Below, piece after piece: positions 25,900 through 37,481 of a stretch of DNA of 64,000 bases (position 1 is its first letter; every line of letters begins with the position of its first letter). The translations under genes were made by a program, and so were the position numbers. Source of the stretch: Amphibalanus amphitrite (lineage: Eukaryota; Arthropoda; Thecostraca; Balanomorpha; Balanidae); the NCBI RefSeq assembly GCF_019059575.1, contig NW_024881967.1, positions 434,001-498,000 of the forward strand. The letters are read 5' to 3'. A model generated the notes under the pieces. That model did not search any database. It was not told the origin of the DNA and saw only the letters and a list, made by a program, of their open reading frames with translations.

Positions 25900-26876
25900 T
25901 TGCGGCCCGCTCGTGTCACGGTACCATCGGTCAGGCGTGGACACGTGTCGAATCACGGCGCCGCTCGTCCGTCAGTGGGGGCGGACCGGCGGCGCCGCCC
26001 CGTCGTCCGCCACCTCTCCGCATCCATCTCCGCCGACGTCGGCGACGCGACCCCTCGGCCAACTGTCGCACAGACCGACGGCGGACGGCCCGGGGCCCGA
26101 CCGCGGCCTACAGGTCACTGCCGGCTCATGGGTCGCGCTGAGGTCGGGCTGGGGTTATGGGTCGGGCTGAGGTGGACCTATTAGTCGACCTCAGCCGGAC
26201 CCATGAGCAGCTAGCTGCCTCAAGACTGAGGCGTAGGATGGGGGTGGGGAGGGGGTCGTCTGTTTACGGTCTGCTCTCGGCGTTGAAAAGCTATCACTTT
26301 TGAGAGTTGTGTTTATTTGTGACGTTGCATTGTGGTGAATGCATGGTATAATGCGTGATATTTGTATAGGCCCATTGCGTGGGAGGCTTAGATGCATTGT
26401 GTGTCCAAATGTTGCACAGTGTCCGGTTCGCGTTGTAGTTCGATAACCATTGGACTAGCTATTATTTTTAAAGTCATTTGGGGACTTTTTGATAGGGACT
26501 AGGCCATTTATGGGACATGTCATCTGACACTGATTAGAACTAATTGTGGTGCAAACTTTGGCGGAACTGTTTGACAATGAACGTTGCCGTTCAAGCAAAC
26601 TAATATTTTGATTGCCTGTTCTATCTCAGTCGTGTTATTCCGTAGTGTTGAAGATCATGCTCTTAGTTTTTAAACTTCCACCATAAAAGATATCACTATT
26701 CATTTGATTTTTGATCTTGTAATGCTGACACGGAATTAAAGCAAGGTCTTAATACCTACTAATTAAACTAATCTGATTAGAAGGAAATGACTGAAATGAT
26801 AAGATACGCCCCGAAGGCATCTACTTGGCACTCCGGTACGTAGTCTAGGCACTCCGGTCCGGCTTGTTTCTTCCCT
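25900..26876 (+). other. Receptor intron 1, non-coding
   Basis: CpG-rich to about 26200 and then AT-rich. Nothing recognised. Confidence 0.45.
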
Positions 26877-26958
26877 ATGAATGAATGAATGAATGAATGA
26901 ATGAATGAATGAATGAATGAATGAATGAATGAATGAATGAATGAATGAATGAATGAAT
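26877..26958 (+). repeat. (ATGA)n tetranucleotide microsatellite
   Basis: About 20 uninterrupted ATGA/GAAT units (82 bp). The lack of interruptions suggests a young and length-variable locus. Confidence 0.97.
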
Positions 26959-28496
26959 TTTCACCGCGACCCCTGGCGTGTCCTGTCCGCCGAAAGCTGG
27001 AAAAGTTTAAACTTCAGTGTGGGCTGCTGTCGGTCGCTTTGACACGCAAACGCGCGAGCGTGTTGCCCGCCTGTAATTAGTTGGAAAGTGGGCTGATCCT
27101 GCGTGTCATCGACGACGAAGGTGTCCTCTCTTATCACAGGACACCCCTAGCCTCATCACAGGACACCCCTGCTCTCATCACGGCTGTATGCGCCGCTGCC
27201 AAGAGCCGGTGCCACGCCCACACCCACGCACATCGCGTAGCACATGGGGGAGGGGGAGGGGAAGGAGAGGTGCAGTCAATGCATGTTCCCGCTCAAAGTT
27301 CATCTGAGTTCAGAAAGCTGTTGGAAGCCAAAACATTGACCTCAAAGTCGTTCAACTGTGTATGTTTGAAGGTGTTTGATGTCACATCATCAGTAATATG
27401 CCCCTGTTGCTTTGCCATTAAATTGCAACGCTTGGAAGTTCAACAGTTCAAAAGCAGAGGTAATGTGATTTCTTTCAAATAATCATTTGATAATATTATT
27501 TAATGGTGCTCATTTCACAACGTATTTGAATGCAAAATTCCTTGTGCTTATATAAGATGCTTCATATTACTTTTCTGCCGTTCCCTAGTAGCACGAATTA
27601 CAGCCGATCACTGAACTATAGAGGCTCAGTTCAATAATTCAATTTCACCTGGTATTACCGCGATATCAACAGTGTCATCACTTGTTCTCCTTCCATTCCT
27701 CCAGTCCAATTGGAGAGCGGGCCGCCGCTGCATTGTCATCCGCATGTATCATCGGTGGAAAGTTGGCGGCTCTTTTTCTGATCGAGTCTCGGGCGTCTTT
27801 CCCTGCCGTCCTCCGCGGAAAAGACGTACGACCCCTCGGCGTCGTTTTTGCACCGTCCGGAAATTGGAGCGCGAACACGGGGGACCGGCGTGAGACGATT
27901 TCCAAGACTGGAAACGGAGGGTTGTTATAAAGGTACGCCTCACATTGTAAATGCGGTCATATGTACTTTTTTTGAATTCCTTGCTTTTTATTGAACACCG
28001 TTTATATTTCAAATTAGCATTTAATCCATTCTTTCATTTCTCTCATCATCCTAATTGTTCTTAGTTTGCTATAGAGCAGCACGGGCAATCAAAAACTTAC
28101 TGAGGCGAGGTTGACTGAAGGGCGACCTGAGCTAGGCGGGCTGACATCAATCAGACTCAACTGGCACGGTCGGTCGCTGGCGCAGAGCCCAACTTCAAGT
28201 GTCGTGTCGACTGATGTATGACACCTGCTTCGAGGGAATAATTAGCGCCGCAATGCCCGGCGATTTGGGCAATCCGTGTGTCAGCTAGAGAAGGGCGCCG
28301 GTCGTTGACTTGACGCGTGTTTTTCTGTGTTGAAATTGCCCTGCTTTTATATGCTAGCGTTTGCAATGCATGAAGAAAGTCAAGAAACGAAAACATCGGT
28401 TCGCATGCCTCGGCACCATTTTGCGTAAGGAAAGACACCCCTAGATAGGATGGAAAATGTACAAACCAAATTATTCTTGCACGTATTTCTGTTATG
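26959..28496 (+). other. Receptor intron 1, non-coding
   Basis: No exon is supported. A second minus-strand AATAAA lies at about 27986-27991 and could serve as an alternative distal 3' end for the nested peptide gene. A minus-strand acceptor-like CCCTTCTCTAG near 28286 would place a TGA right after the junction if joined to the peptide exon ending at 28794. Confidence 0.4.
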
Positions 28497-28502
28497 TTTA
28501 TT
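28497..28502 (-). terminator. Poly(A) signal AATAAA for the nested peptide gene
   Basis: AATAAA on the minus strand about 290 nt beyond the in-frame TAA at 28790-28792. This would give a 3' untranslated region of about 0.3 kb. Confidence 0.45.
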
Positions 28503-28789
28503 TTCGCAGGTATTCGTAACGCACAACGAACTTTCTTAGTTTTTACACTCAGGCATCAATAGAATACCGCTCCAGTCACCACATAACATTCAAACTACTC
28601 TCATGCAGTACCTATCACTTTTCCGTGGACCATACCGTCATTTACCAACGCTCAATATTCGTCGCTATGTCACACGCCACTCGAGCCAAACAATGTGCAG
28701 GATTCAACAACCATTACTCTCTTTGTTATTTTTCCCTCTCCCACCTTCTTGTTTTCATGATGACACACCTTTAGCAGGAGTGACCTGTT

Positions 28790-28887
28790 TTACCTGTCCT
28801 CTTCGACAGGACCGCACGTCTCCTTCGGCGGCGGCGGCGGCGGGGCATCGGGCTTGTATTTGTCACTGGGTTTTTCTTGGTTTTCAT
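28790..28887 (-). CDS. Nested secreted peptide gene, exon 3 (terminal)
   Basis: The acceptor TGTCCACAG precedes 28887. The exon completes the split codon as Asp75 and encodes residues 75-106 of the joined product. It is acidic and Lys-rich, with a run of six prolines at 90-95, then KETC (C99) and the end GPVEEDR. The TAA at 28790-28792 closes the frame. The same bases form a donor-like CAG|GTAAAA after 28794, so a version spliced onward is possible. Phase agreement with exon 2 and the end at a natural stop support the model. Confidence 0.6.
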
Positions 28888-29093
28888 CTGTGGACATGGA
28901 TCACTCTTTTAAAGCCCAGAGTCGTCGAGAGCATGGGTTCCTTTGAAATTTTCATTGATGCATTCATAATTTTAAACTTTCCAGCAAAGCTGCATATGTC
29001 ATTCTCTTTGGATCTTAGATTCCTTCATTGATGGCCCAGTGGAGCAGCGCCCCTCACCTGGCGTTCCGTGTGTCGTGAGATGGCGTCTCTCAC

Positions 29094-29228
29094 CTGGTGG
29101 CATGCAGGAGCCCAGGGGGTCCACCCCCAGAATATCGTCCGTGGAGCTGGGCAGAGCCTCTCGCTTTCGCCGCTGGTTCTTGGGACCCGGCTCACCGGTC
29201 AAAATTTCCAACGCCTCTGCTTGTGCAT
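29094..29228 (-). CDS. Nested secreted peptide gene, exon 2
   Basis: The acceptor CTCCTCGCAG precedes 29228; the donor GTGAGA follows 29094. The exon adds residues 30-74 plus the first base of codon 75. It holds a short propeptide, then the basic site KNQRRKR (RRKR at 49-52, furin-type) and the start of the mature part, EALPSSTDDILGVDPLGSC, with C71. A second donor, CCAG|GTGAGG, lies 36 nt further at 29058 in the same phase. Its use would insert 12 residues (GERRHLTTHGTP). The exon reads through both junctions in the phase required by its neighbours. Confidence 0.65.
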
Positions 29229-29569
29229 CTGCGAGGAGAATGAAAAATTACATGTTTGTAATCTACTTGGCTTCATGTAGCAAGTTGTCTTATTTACAGG
29301 AAAATGTAGTTAAAAGCAAATGAAATGACAAAATTGCTCTGGATGCGGTAACTCAACTATAAACCAACCCAACCACTATGTTTTTCAGTGAAATGGCCCG
29401 AAAAAACACATTACATTATAAATTAATCTTGACATAGACCTCGGTATACAGAGGTCTATGACCTTGATAATTTAATTGTTGGCTCACTAGGGCTCATTTT
29501 CTTGCCAACGTCACCCTCTGCAACACTAGCTCGTAATAGCGATGACAAACCAACAAGACCATGGCCTAC

Positions 29570-29657
29570 CTTTTCCTTTGTCACCGGCGCCTGGCAGTGG
29601 TATGGAGGCGCAGAGCTGGACCAGGGCGAGCCCGACCAGCAGGATGGCCAGCTTCAT
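29570..29657 (-). CDS. Nested secreted peptide gene, exon 1 (signal peptide)
   Basis: ATG at 29657 opens MKLAILLVGLALVQLCAS, a textbook signal peptide with a Lys at position 2, a hydrophobic core and a likely cut after CAS (residue 18). It continues IPLPGAGDKGK and ends in phase 1 at a GTAGGC donor. Joining exons 1-3 gives a 106-residue secreted precursor: signal peptide, about 30-residue acidic propeptide, RRKR cleavage site, and a 54-residue product (53-106) with two cysteines (C71, C99) and a proline run between them. I recognise no family. The layout resembles a peptide hormone or small secreted factor precursor. The gene lies antisense inside intron 1 of a neuropeptide-type receptor; whether they are functionally linked is unknown. 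Confidence 0.7.
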
Positions 29658-29811
29658 CTCTGACGTTGGAGCCCCCTGGATGCTTTTTGAGGTCGAGTTG
29701 GAGTCGAGAGGCCTCGCTCGCCCGATGATCGGGGCTCTATGCGGGGCGCGGCGACGATTGCTCGCCTTTTTGACGAGCCGCTGTCGTCACTGCGAACTGG
29801 CCGTCACAATA

Positions 29812-29877
29812 TGTGACGTGTGATGATGTGTGGTGACGTGTGACGCTGTGTGACGACATGTGACGTGGTGTGACAAA
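29812..29877 (-). promoter_or_regulatory. 10-bp-phased TGACG array upstream of the nested peptide gene
   Basis: TGACG occurs at 29814, 29834, 29841, 29851 and 29861, with TGATG/TGACA variants at 29821 and 29871. Most steps are 10 bp or a near multiple, about one helical turn. The array lies 157-220 bp upstream of the peptide gene's ATG. TGACG is the half-site of CREB/ATF-type bZIP factors. It may equally be a simple 10-bp tandem repeat. Confidence 0.45.
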
Positions 29878-30445
29878 TGTGGTTCTCGTTAGCCGCCGCC
29901 CTCAGGTGACAGGGGGTGGAGAAACATGTTTTTGTCGTGTCAAGGCGCCCGGATTTCGGCGTGACTATTTGACAGCGTGTTTTGATTGGCCGCTTGCACC
30001 GCCCAGTTTTGTGTAAAATTGATACACATAATAAGCAGGGTTTCTGGGACTGACGCAGAAGGCCTCTCGTAGTTATCATGTAATTCAATTTACAATTACA
30101 TTACTATTTTTACAACTACTACAATTACTTATTACTACTAATTACAATTACTATTATTTACAATTTACATTATAATTTACAATTCAATTGTATGTTAGGA
30201 ACAGAAGCGAAGAGAACCTCACAATTAGGTTATCGATAGGTATTAGGTATCACAGCTATGAACGATAGTTGTGGACTACGCTATGACGATAATTCTGGTG
30301 TATTTATCACAACAAAAATACGTACGAGATTGAACTTTCCGACACCTCTCGCTCATACACCATTAAACCTTCGCATGTCTAGCACACTACCAAAACCATG
30401 CTCATTTTTCTACGTAATCCACTAATGATTCGTCTTTTTTGACAG
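29878..30445 (+). other. Receptor intron 1, end, with AT-rich simple repeat
   Basis: A degenerate (TACAATT)n-like AT-rich repeat covers about 30077-30190. The rest is non-coding and leads into the TTTTTTGACAG acceptor of the next receptor exon. Confidence 0.6.
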
Positions 30446-30599
30446 GTGCTCAACATCGAGGACCCTGGTCTGCGGGAGGCCATGAACGTGGCCCTGAAGA
30501 GCGGTCACGTGCCCATCGAGGACCAGTGGCGCATTGACGCCATCACCAAGCGCTACCACCAGTGTCTGGCGCAGCCCGAGATGCCCCCGGGCGCCGCAG
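30446..30599 (+). CDS. Dh31-R: Receptor exon 2: N-terminal extracellular region, first cysteine
   Basis: The acceptor TTTTTTGACAG precedes 30446; the donor GTGGGT follows 30599. It encodes residues 8-58 plus the first base of codon 59, starting VLNIEDPGLREAMNVALKSG. The segment GHVPIEDQWRIDAITKRYHQC carries the first hormone-domain cysteine (C47), and a Pro-rich link follows. In class B receptors this region is the N-terminal alpha-helix of the hormone-binding domain, which contacts the ligand. Codon use is strongly GC-ending, in contrast to the intron DNA around it. Confidence 0.75.
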
Positions 30600-33500
30600 G
30601 TGGGTCAGGGGGGCGAGGGAGGGTCACGGTAGTGTCAGGTCACCGGTGTCGGCTCGGCTGGTGTGAGGCAGGTTCGTGTAGATATCTTTGCTGATGTGCA
30701 GACGAGGTAAGCTATTTCTTTTCTGGACGTAATTGGATGAGGCGTAAGCTATAGTAGCGCCATGGGAGGCCTTGCCCATTCCGTCGTATTAGATCTCGCT
30801 CGTTAGTGTTTATAAGGAGAACTGCTGCGGCATATTGCTGCCGGGGCCGGACCACATGTCCGGAGCGCCATCAGCATGCATGGCGAGCCTCCACTGGCCT
30901 TCTGGTCGGCGCCGGGTGGCACGTTCTAACGCCTTGTTGCTGCTACCCACCTCTTATCTAGACTAAAATTGAATAATTCAACACTGCCGCAGGAGAATGG
31001 CGCGTTAGAAACTGTAAATAATCCCTTTTTACCAAGACCTTCACGTGGCTTGAATGTAAAGTATGATGAGTAAAGTTTTCGGTAGTTTACCTTGTGCAAG
31101 GATTACCATACACAATTCACATACTATCATTGCTGTGTCAGGTCAATAATGATTTAACATCGCACCTACATACCTCTCTTCGGCTTGCCATTCACACAGA
31201 CTGCCCACTGTTAATGAATCAAATAAATGAACAATCATGCATCACCTGACATCGATCACATTAGTGCATATCGGTGGGGTTGCGGCCCACGCCGATCGCT
31301 GGTGAATGGGATGACCTCCCACGAGCCGATGTCACGTGACGCGCCCTGGGGGCACGGGCGAGATCGACCGGTCAGCCGGGCGTCCCATTGTCCCCGAGTG
31401 ACATCCATAGATTGATGGTGGTGGGGTAAAAGCAGATGCCGAAAGAACGACCGAGGCGCGGGTCACAGGGCCATTGTGCGGGTGCCTGAGTGCGCCTCGG
31501 GAGAGAACGATAAAGGTGGGCGCTTTCTGGCGAGATGCGCAGCAAGGGTGGAGATCTTTCGGTTTAGAATGCTCAGTGCTTACTGAAATCTTGCCCGGTC
31601 AATGTTTCGTAACTCCGGTGATCGGGAGATGGATAGGTAATGGGACCCCATCTGTCGATTGGCTCCCATACGGCTTAGCAAAGAACTACTATACCCAGCA
31701 GACCATTTTCCTGGCGTTTTTTTTTTTTTTTTGCAAGTATTGCTTTCATGTAAAAACGTTGATGCTTCATCTGCCCGTCACAGACCAACCTGTCATCATA
31801 TGCTGTCTACCAAGTCCATGGAGTAATTGGGCTGCACTTCTCTCTTCGCCTCTAATAAAAAAGCATGCGTCGCACCGAAGCCCATCACGCTCCATCATTT
31901 AAATCCAGATTAGTGGCTGTGCTTTTTCCGCTCACCGTCCCCTTCCACCGTGCCTCCCCCTCCTCTCTCTACTCGCGCATCAGGCCGAGAGAGCTACGCG
32001 GGGAGGAGCGTGGCCAGCCCCGGTGACAGAGTGGTCCCATTAGCCGACCTCGGAGTGCACGTCACTCGAATGGGCCCTCTTCCTCACCCTAGTGCCCCGT
32101 ATGGACGCTAGGCCAAGAATTGAGGCGGAGACGCTCGCTGATTTCTGCAGCGCGCCGCCGAGAGTCTCTTGTGACCATTTGCTGTTTGAAGTTAGGAGTC
32201 AGATAGCCTTTAGCTGTTGACATACAGCGATATGCAGGGATCAGACACATGAGACTTCTGTCATCACAACTTGTCATGATTCACTCTCATGCCCTCCATG
32301 CCGATACCTTAGTGATGACTGGGGACTGTCCAATCGCTGCTCAGATCCATCACAACACTTGTCGATCTGTCCACATTGGCAGTCTTTGACCGGCCCCAGT
32401 CTCTCGTCAGTTTCATCGATACGAGCCCTGAGTCGTGCTCGTCGATGTGTGTTTATTGTAAAGCCAATCGTAGAAGGCATTACAGGAGTTTGATCGACCC
32501 TGATGTCACCGTATACGAGTTGACAGACTTGTTTATATTTGTTTTTGAGTGGGTTCTAAAAATAGGTGCAAGACTCGGAGAAAAGCGAGAAGACAAAACA
32601 GACAAACTGATCTTGTAGCTGAACTTGCAGCTGCATTGTGCAGGCTGTGATGCATAAATAGTTGTGTTTGATGTGTCCACCAGGCATGCCATGATTGTCG
32701 TCCAAGCTTGTTTCGTCGATATTTCTTAGCTGCTACCAAGCGCCAATCGTATCATATCCGACCCCACAGTGATACTGACGCAACACTGTGGGATTTACAA
32801 GGGATTGCGTCAGTAGGTAATTCAAATCAGCTTGATCGTATTCAACCACGGGATTTGCAAAGCTTCTGACACATTTCACACCTAATCTTCTAAAAGAGTA
32901 CGATCCCTGCAATTTTAACTACTAAGCGGGGCTCCCAACGATGCAGCATATGTCGGTCGGATGGGCGGACTGGGCCTGAAACCCCGCTTGGGATGGTTGG
33001 GAGGTCGACCCTCGTTTGGGATGGAATGACTGTCGGCGTTCGGACAGTCGGCCCCCGGTCGGGGCTGTCGGGGAGGTCGGTTGGGGAGGTCGGGGAGGTC
33101 GGCTCGGTCGACCCAGACCGGCGCGGCGGTCGGACAGCCCCCCCCCCCCCCCGGTCGGGCAGGTCGCCCGTCAGTCGGGGCGGTCGGCCGACGCGAGTGG
33201 GTTGTCCGCTCTGAGGTATATGACGGCGGTGACGGCGTCACAGCTTGTTACTCGCTGATGACGACTCCCGGGGAAGTCGGGCCGGCAGCTGGGGAGCGGT
33301 CACCATATCTCCAGATTGGTTTCCGGCCCGACCCCGCGGCCGTGCCAAAACGAGTGGCAACGGCTAATGAGCCCGCCAGTGGCGCTGTTTTTGATAGCTT
33401 TGACGAGTTTTTGATGGGATACGATCGGTTCTTGTGTAAGCTGTCGGTATCTTTGCCGCTTCTCCGCTAAAGTAACTTCGTAGCCGCTTCTAACGAGCCT

Positions 33501-35835
33501 GAGCCGACCAAACTATTTCGAGTCAACGTCAGTTTGATTGCAAATTAGGTTAAAGTTGAAGAGAATCGACGCTAGGCAGGAGAAATTATCTCACCAGCGA
33601 AGGGCCGCTCTTCAAAGGCGAGTGTTTGGACACCACTGATCTCAGCTAGGTCGAGAATGAGCCCAGTGGGATAACTAAGTCAAGGGAGGTGGAGGGAAAG
33701 GAGAGTCCTCAAAGACCAACAGCACTTCCGAGGTCAGAAACCTTGATTGATGCTATGTTCTACTGAGACATCTTTACGTCATTTTGTCAATACTACGTCC
33801 GTAGTAAGTTGGGTGTATTGGTCTCCGTCTATCACTCCCCTTGCGAACAGTAGAGCAACTTCTGTCCAGTTCTGCTCCATGCAGAAGAGGAGCCGATAAT
33901 GAATGCAAAGCTCTAGCCCCTTACTTCCCATGAGAACAGTAGAGCTGCCGGTACAGCGACCCCGGCTGAGTAGGACGCTCGGGTGTCTGTGTTCTAGCTA
34001 CCCCGTCCAGGAAGGTGAGCCAGTCCAGCGCGCTCTAAAGCGGAACTAAACTTCTGAACTCCTCACGTGCCAGAGTTATGTGGAACTCTGGAGCGCTGTA
34101 AATAAGTAAGCTGGTCCGGAGTCTCGCCCAACTTGAGGGAAGCACGATTTAAGATAACAGTTACTGACGCTAAACTCACCGACTGAAATGTTTTCCTCTG
34201 TGAATCTGTGTTTGCGTTAAGCCTTAAAGTATCGATGATTTCAGTTTGCTTTTTTTGGTACGTTTTGTTTACAATGTAATCGTCACACCTTGTGTTTTAG
34301 TCAGCTGTTATGCCGTCCATCTGGTGTCTTATTCCTTGATGATTAAGTGTTTGTTTATCTGTCTGCTGCCGGCCTACCTATCTGTCTGTCTTGCGTACCT
34401 ACCTGTCTGTCATTCAGTCTGTTCGTTTGTCTGTCTATTCGGGAGTTTTAAAGTAGCGGCTCCAGCTCGAAGAATTAGATCTGTGTGCATGTGAGTCTGG
34501 ACCTATACGGCGATCGTTCTACCCTTTCGTTCATCGGCTAGTTGGTCTGTCTTCTGTCACTCTGAGTGATTCCAAGAATCTGTTTCTATCGTCTCAGCCA
34601 TTGAAAAAGTCTGATCACATCGATCCCATGCCCATAACCCCGCCCATGTCCTTATGTGGCCGAAGATGTACTAAAGAACCTGATGCTCATGATAGAATTC
34701 CACCGGTCGCTATGTGGTGCGTCTGAAGGGTTCGTACTTTAGTCCTGTGATGCATGGTTCCCTGGTGATACAGATATTTTATGAGCTTTTTAGAGCGGAC
34801 AAATTGTTTGAGTTTGATTTGGTGCAGTATGTGTTTGTGCAAAAAAAATGTGACTCCCATATTTTTAAGCTACCCGATTTTATATTTTATTTTTGCATTC
34901 CGTCACGCACTTATTATGCATATTGACTCGGCACTGCCAGCAGCCTTGATCAACCCCCAGCCAAGCAAACACTTCACTTCACATATAAACGATAAAACAC
35001 TTAAACCCGTTAAATCCTGCGAACTCAGACGTCGCTGGCTGCCGTCGGACCTGGCGCATCGGCGGCCACCTCGGCGGGCAGTCCGATAGGCCAGGATTGA
35101 TGGCGCCGGCCGGTCGGCAGATTGGTCCCGCGGCGACCGTTCCACCGGGCCGAAATTGGCCCTCTCTCCGACGGCGGGCTGTTTTATCCGCTCACCAGTA
35201 CCCCCACCCCACACCACCCCACCTACACACTGACCCAATCATCCCCGCAGCCAGTCCCTCAGCCAGTCCCGCAGCCAGTCCCATCCCAGGTCAACGGCAG
35301 AGCTCACCGGCGGGGGCGGTGTGATGCGGGCTTTATTGCCGCCACTAAGTGAATCAGGTGGCAGCAATGGTGGCTGATTGGTTTCTTACTGCGGCAATGA
35401 AGATCATGTGGCAGGTTGAATGCCCGCCGGAGATGGGTGTAGCTCCCGGGTAATTGGTGGTCATGGAAACACAAATGGCGTGATGATGTATTTTCTTTCG
35501 TGTCTTTTACCTTCATTTTCTTATACATCTAAAGCATTAAGCATGTTCTATAAAAGCAGTAAGCACCATTTGAGGCAGGAAGAGGATGCGTCCGCATTAT
35601 GAAAAATAGCCTTTTCGTGTGATTACAATGAAAAAGGGTCGAAATCTGAAAGCAAGTTGTTTTATATGTGATCCCCCAGCACTGTCATGGCTCTGATTGA
35701 AGCGATTCGTCAGGTGTTCTTTTACAGCTGTTTCAGCTTCATCTATCGCTTTTTCAAACTAATGGCAGTATCGAAACGAGCCCTTGGACTTAAGGTGAAA
35801 AATGTCACAAAAATGTTTTTTTTTACTCGTGGCAT
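30600..35835 (+). other. Receptor intron 2, first part
   Basis: Non-coding. It contains a poly-T run near 31717-31733, GGTCGG-rich repeats and a C run near 33050-33155, a CTGTCTGTC-like low-complexity stretch near 34380-34440, and a short direct repeat of CAGTCCC(T/G)CAGC near 35250-35285. No gene is supported. Confidence 0.5.
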
Positions 35836-36008
<173 letters not shown>

Positions 36009-37481
36009 CTCCCATAAAGATTGGCAGTGATGTCCAAAACAGCAGTCATAAGTCATAGTTCTATCTGAAAATACGAGCATGTGGTAACACGCCGATCAGA
36101 TCGTATATGACCCTCCCCTCCCATGGCCGTCAAATAGCCAACGCACGTTTCGTCAGGGCTCATTTACCAACGCTCTGCCAGCAATGGATTGCTCTATGAC
36201 GTCATTGGGGTATAGCGTTATTGGCGTTATCGGTCAGCACGTGCCTCGTATTGTGCCAGCTGGCACAGTGACGTCATCAAAGTAACGGAAGGACACCGTG
36301 CCAGAGAGCAATTGAAAACGCCGTCAATCAAATAAGTGTCGTGCGCACTTGGCGACGGCACGCCATCGCAGAGCTTGGCAGTTTGCCGAGAATATTGACG
36401 CAATGCTGCAACGTAATTAAATGCTCAGCTGGTTTAATATATTTATTTCTACAAGGTACATTTTTAGGTTGCGTACATTATCGAGTTTTTTTTACCTACA
36501 TCTCACAATCGAAATTTATTTTCTCAACAGGGATGGCTGCTGTCGTTTTTTATGATTATAGCATCAGCAACACTCGACAGTTTGGGTTCAGTGATATTAA
36601 TCTTAATTCTTACTGCCTTTTGTTGCGATAGGTACAATGTCTTACAATTTCTTTTCAATTAACTGTCTTTGCCTCGCCATTTTTCTGCCTATTTCCACCT
36701 AGTATGGTACGCATCGGTAGCAGTCCACCAGTGACGCTCCGTGCTGCCAAAGGCCCGGCATAATCTCGTCAATATCATGCTCAGTGTCCGGCGTTCGTCG
36801 CAAGACGCCACGTACCGTCCTCTCCCGACTGCCTCGGTGACGTCACGACATGGTGACGTCACCGACAGCTGACGCCGAGACAATGGTCCCGCCGAATCTT
36901 TATGCGTTCGTCTTACTTAGCTGGAGGCAAACTGAGGACCCGTTCAATTTCTGGACGAGCAAAATTTAATTTGAATAAGAGGCTTCAAACTGAGTTTTTT
37001 TTTTTGGCAGAGGAGCATTCTAGCGACAGGTCATTCGAGATTGGCGAATCCTATTATCATTATTTTTATCTTAACATTATTATTTATGCGTGGTTTGACC
37101 GAAAACTTATTTTAACCGAAAGACCATCGTGTGTGTAAAAGAAAGCTCATCATTTCTTCTTTTTTTTTTGCTGCCGTCAGTCACCAATCCATCGCTAAAG
37201 ATGAAAGACTGCCCAACACATTAACCTATAATGCGTGTGTCCAATATAAAAATCGATCACGTGTGTGCCATGCATTTACTTAAGCCGATGGCCTAATTTA
37301 ATTTCGTTGCATAACCAAATCCAACTCATCATCCCTTTGCTGCGTATAATGCGCATAATGCGCACATGTGGTGCGTAAGCGACATGTTGCAATTTGATGT
37401 GATGCAACCCCCACCAATACCTACGCCCCTAAATGGGATAGACACGCCCAAATCGCATCTAATTAGGAGGTTTATGACACC
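36009..37481 (+). other. Receptor intron 2, middle, with TGACGTCA cluster
   Basis: No gene is supported. Palindromic TGACGTCA sites occur at 36197, 36269, 36838 and 36854, and three more follow at 37659, 37803 and 37815. A 14-bp palindrome GTGCCAGCTGGCAC lies near 36254-36267, next to one of them. The stretch is a candidate cAMP-responsive regulatory region. Confidence 0.45.

Noticed and set aside
27986..27991. Second minus-strand AATAAA as the only 3' end of the nested peptide gene
   Set aside because: A closer AATAAA exists at 28497-28502; the distal one is at most an alternative.
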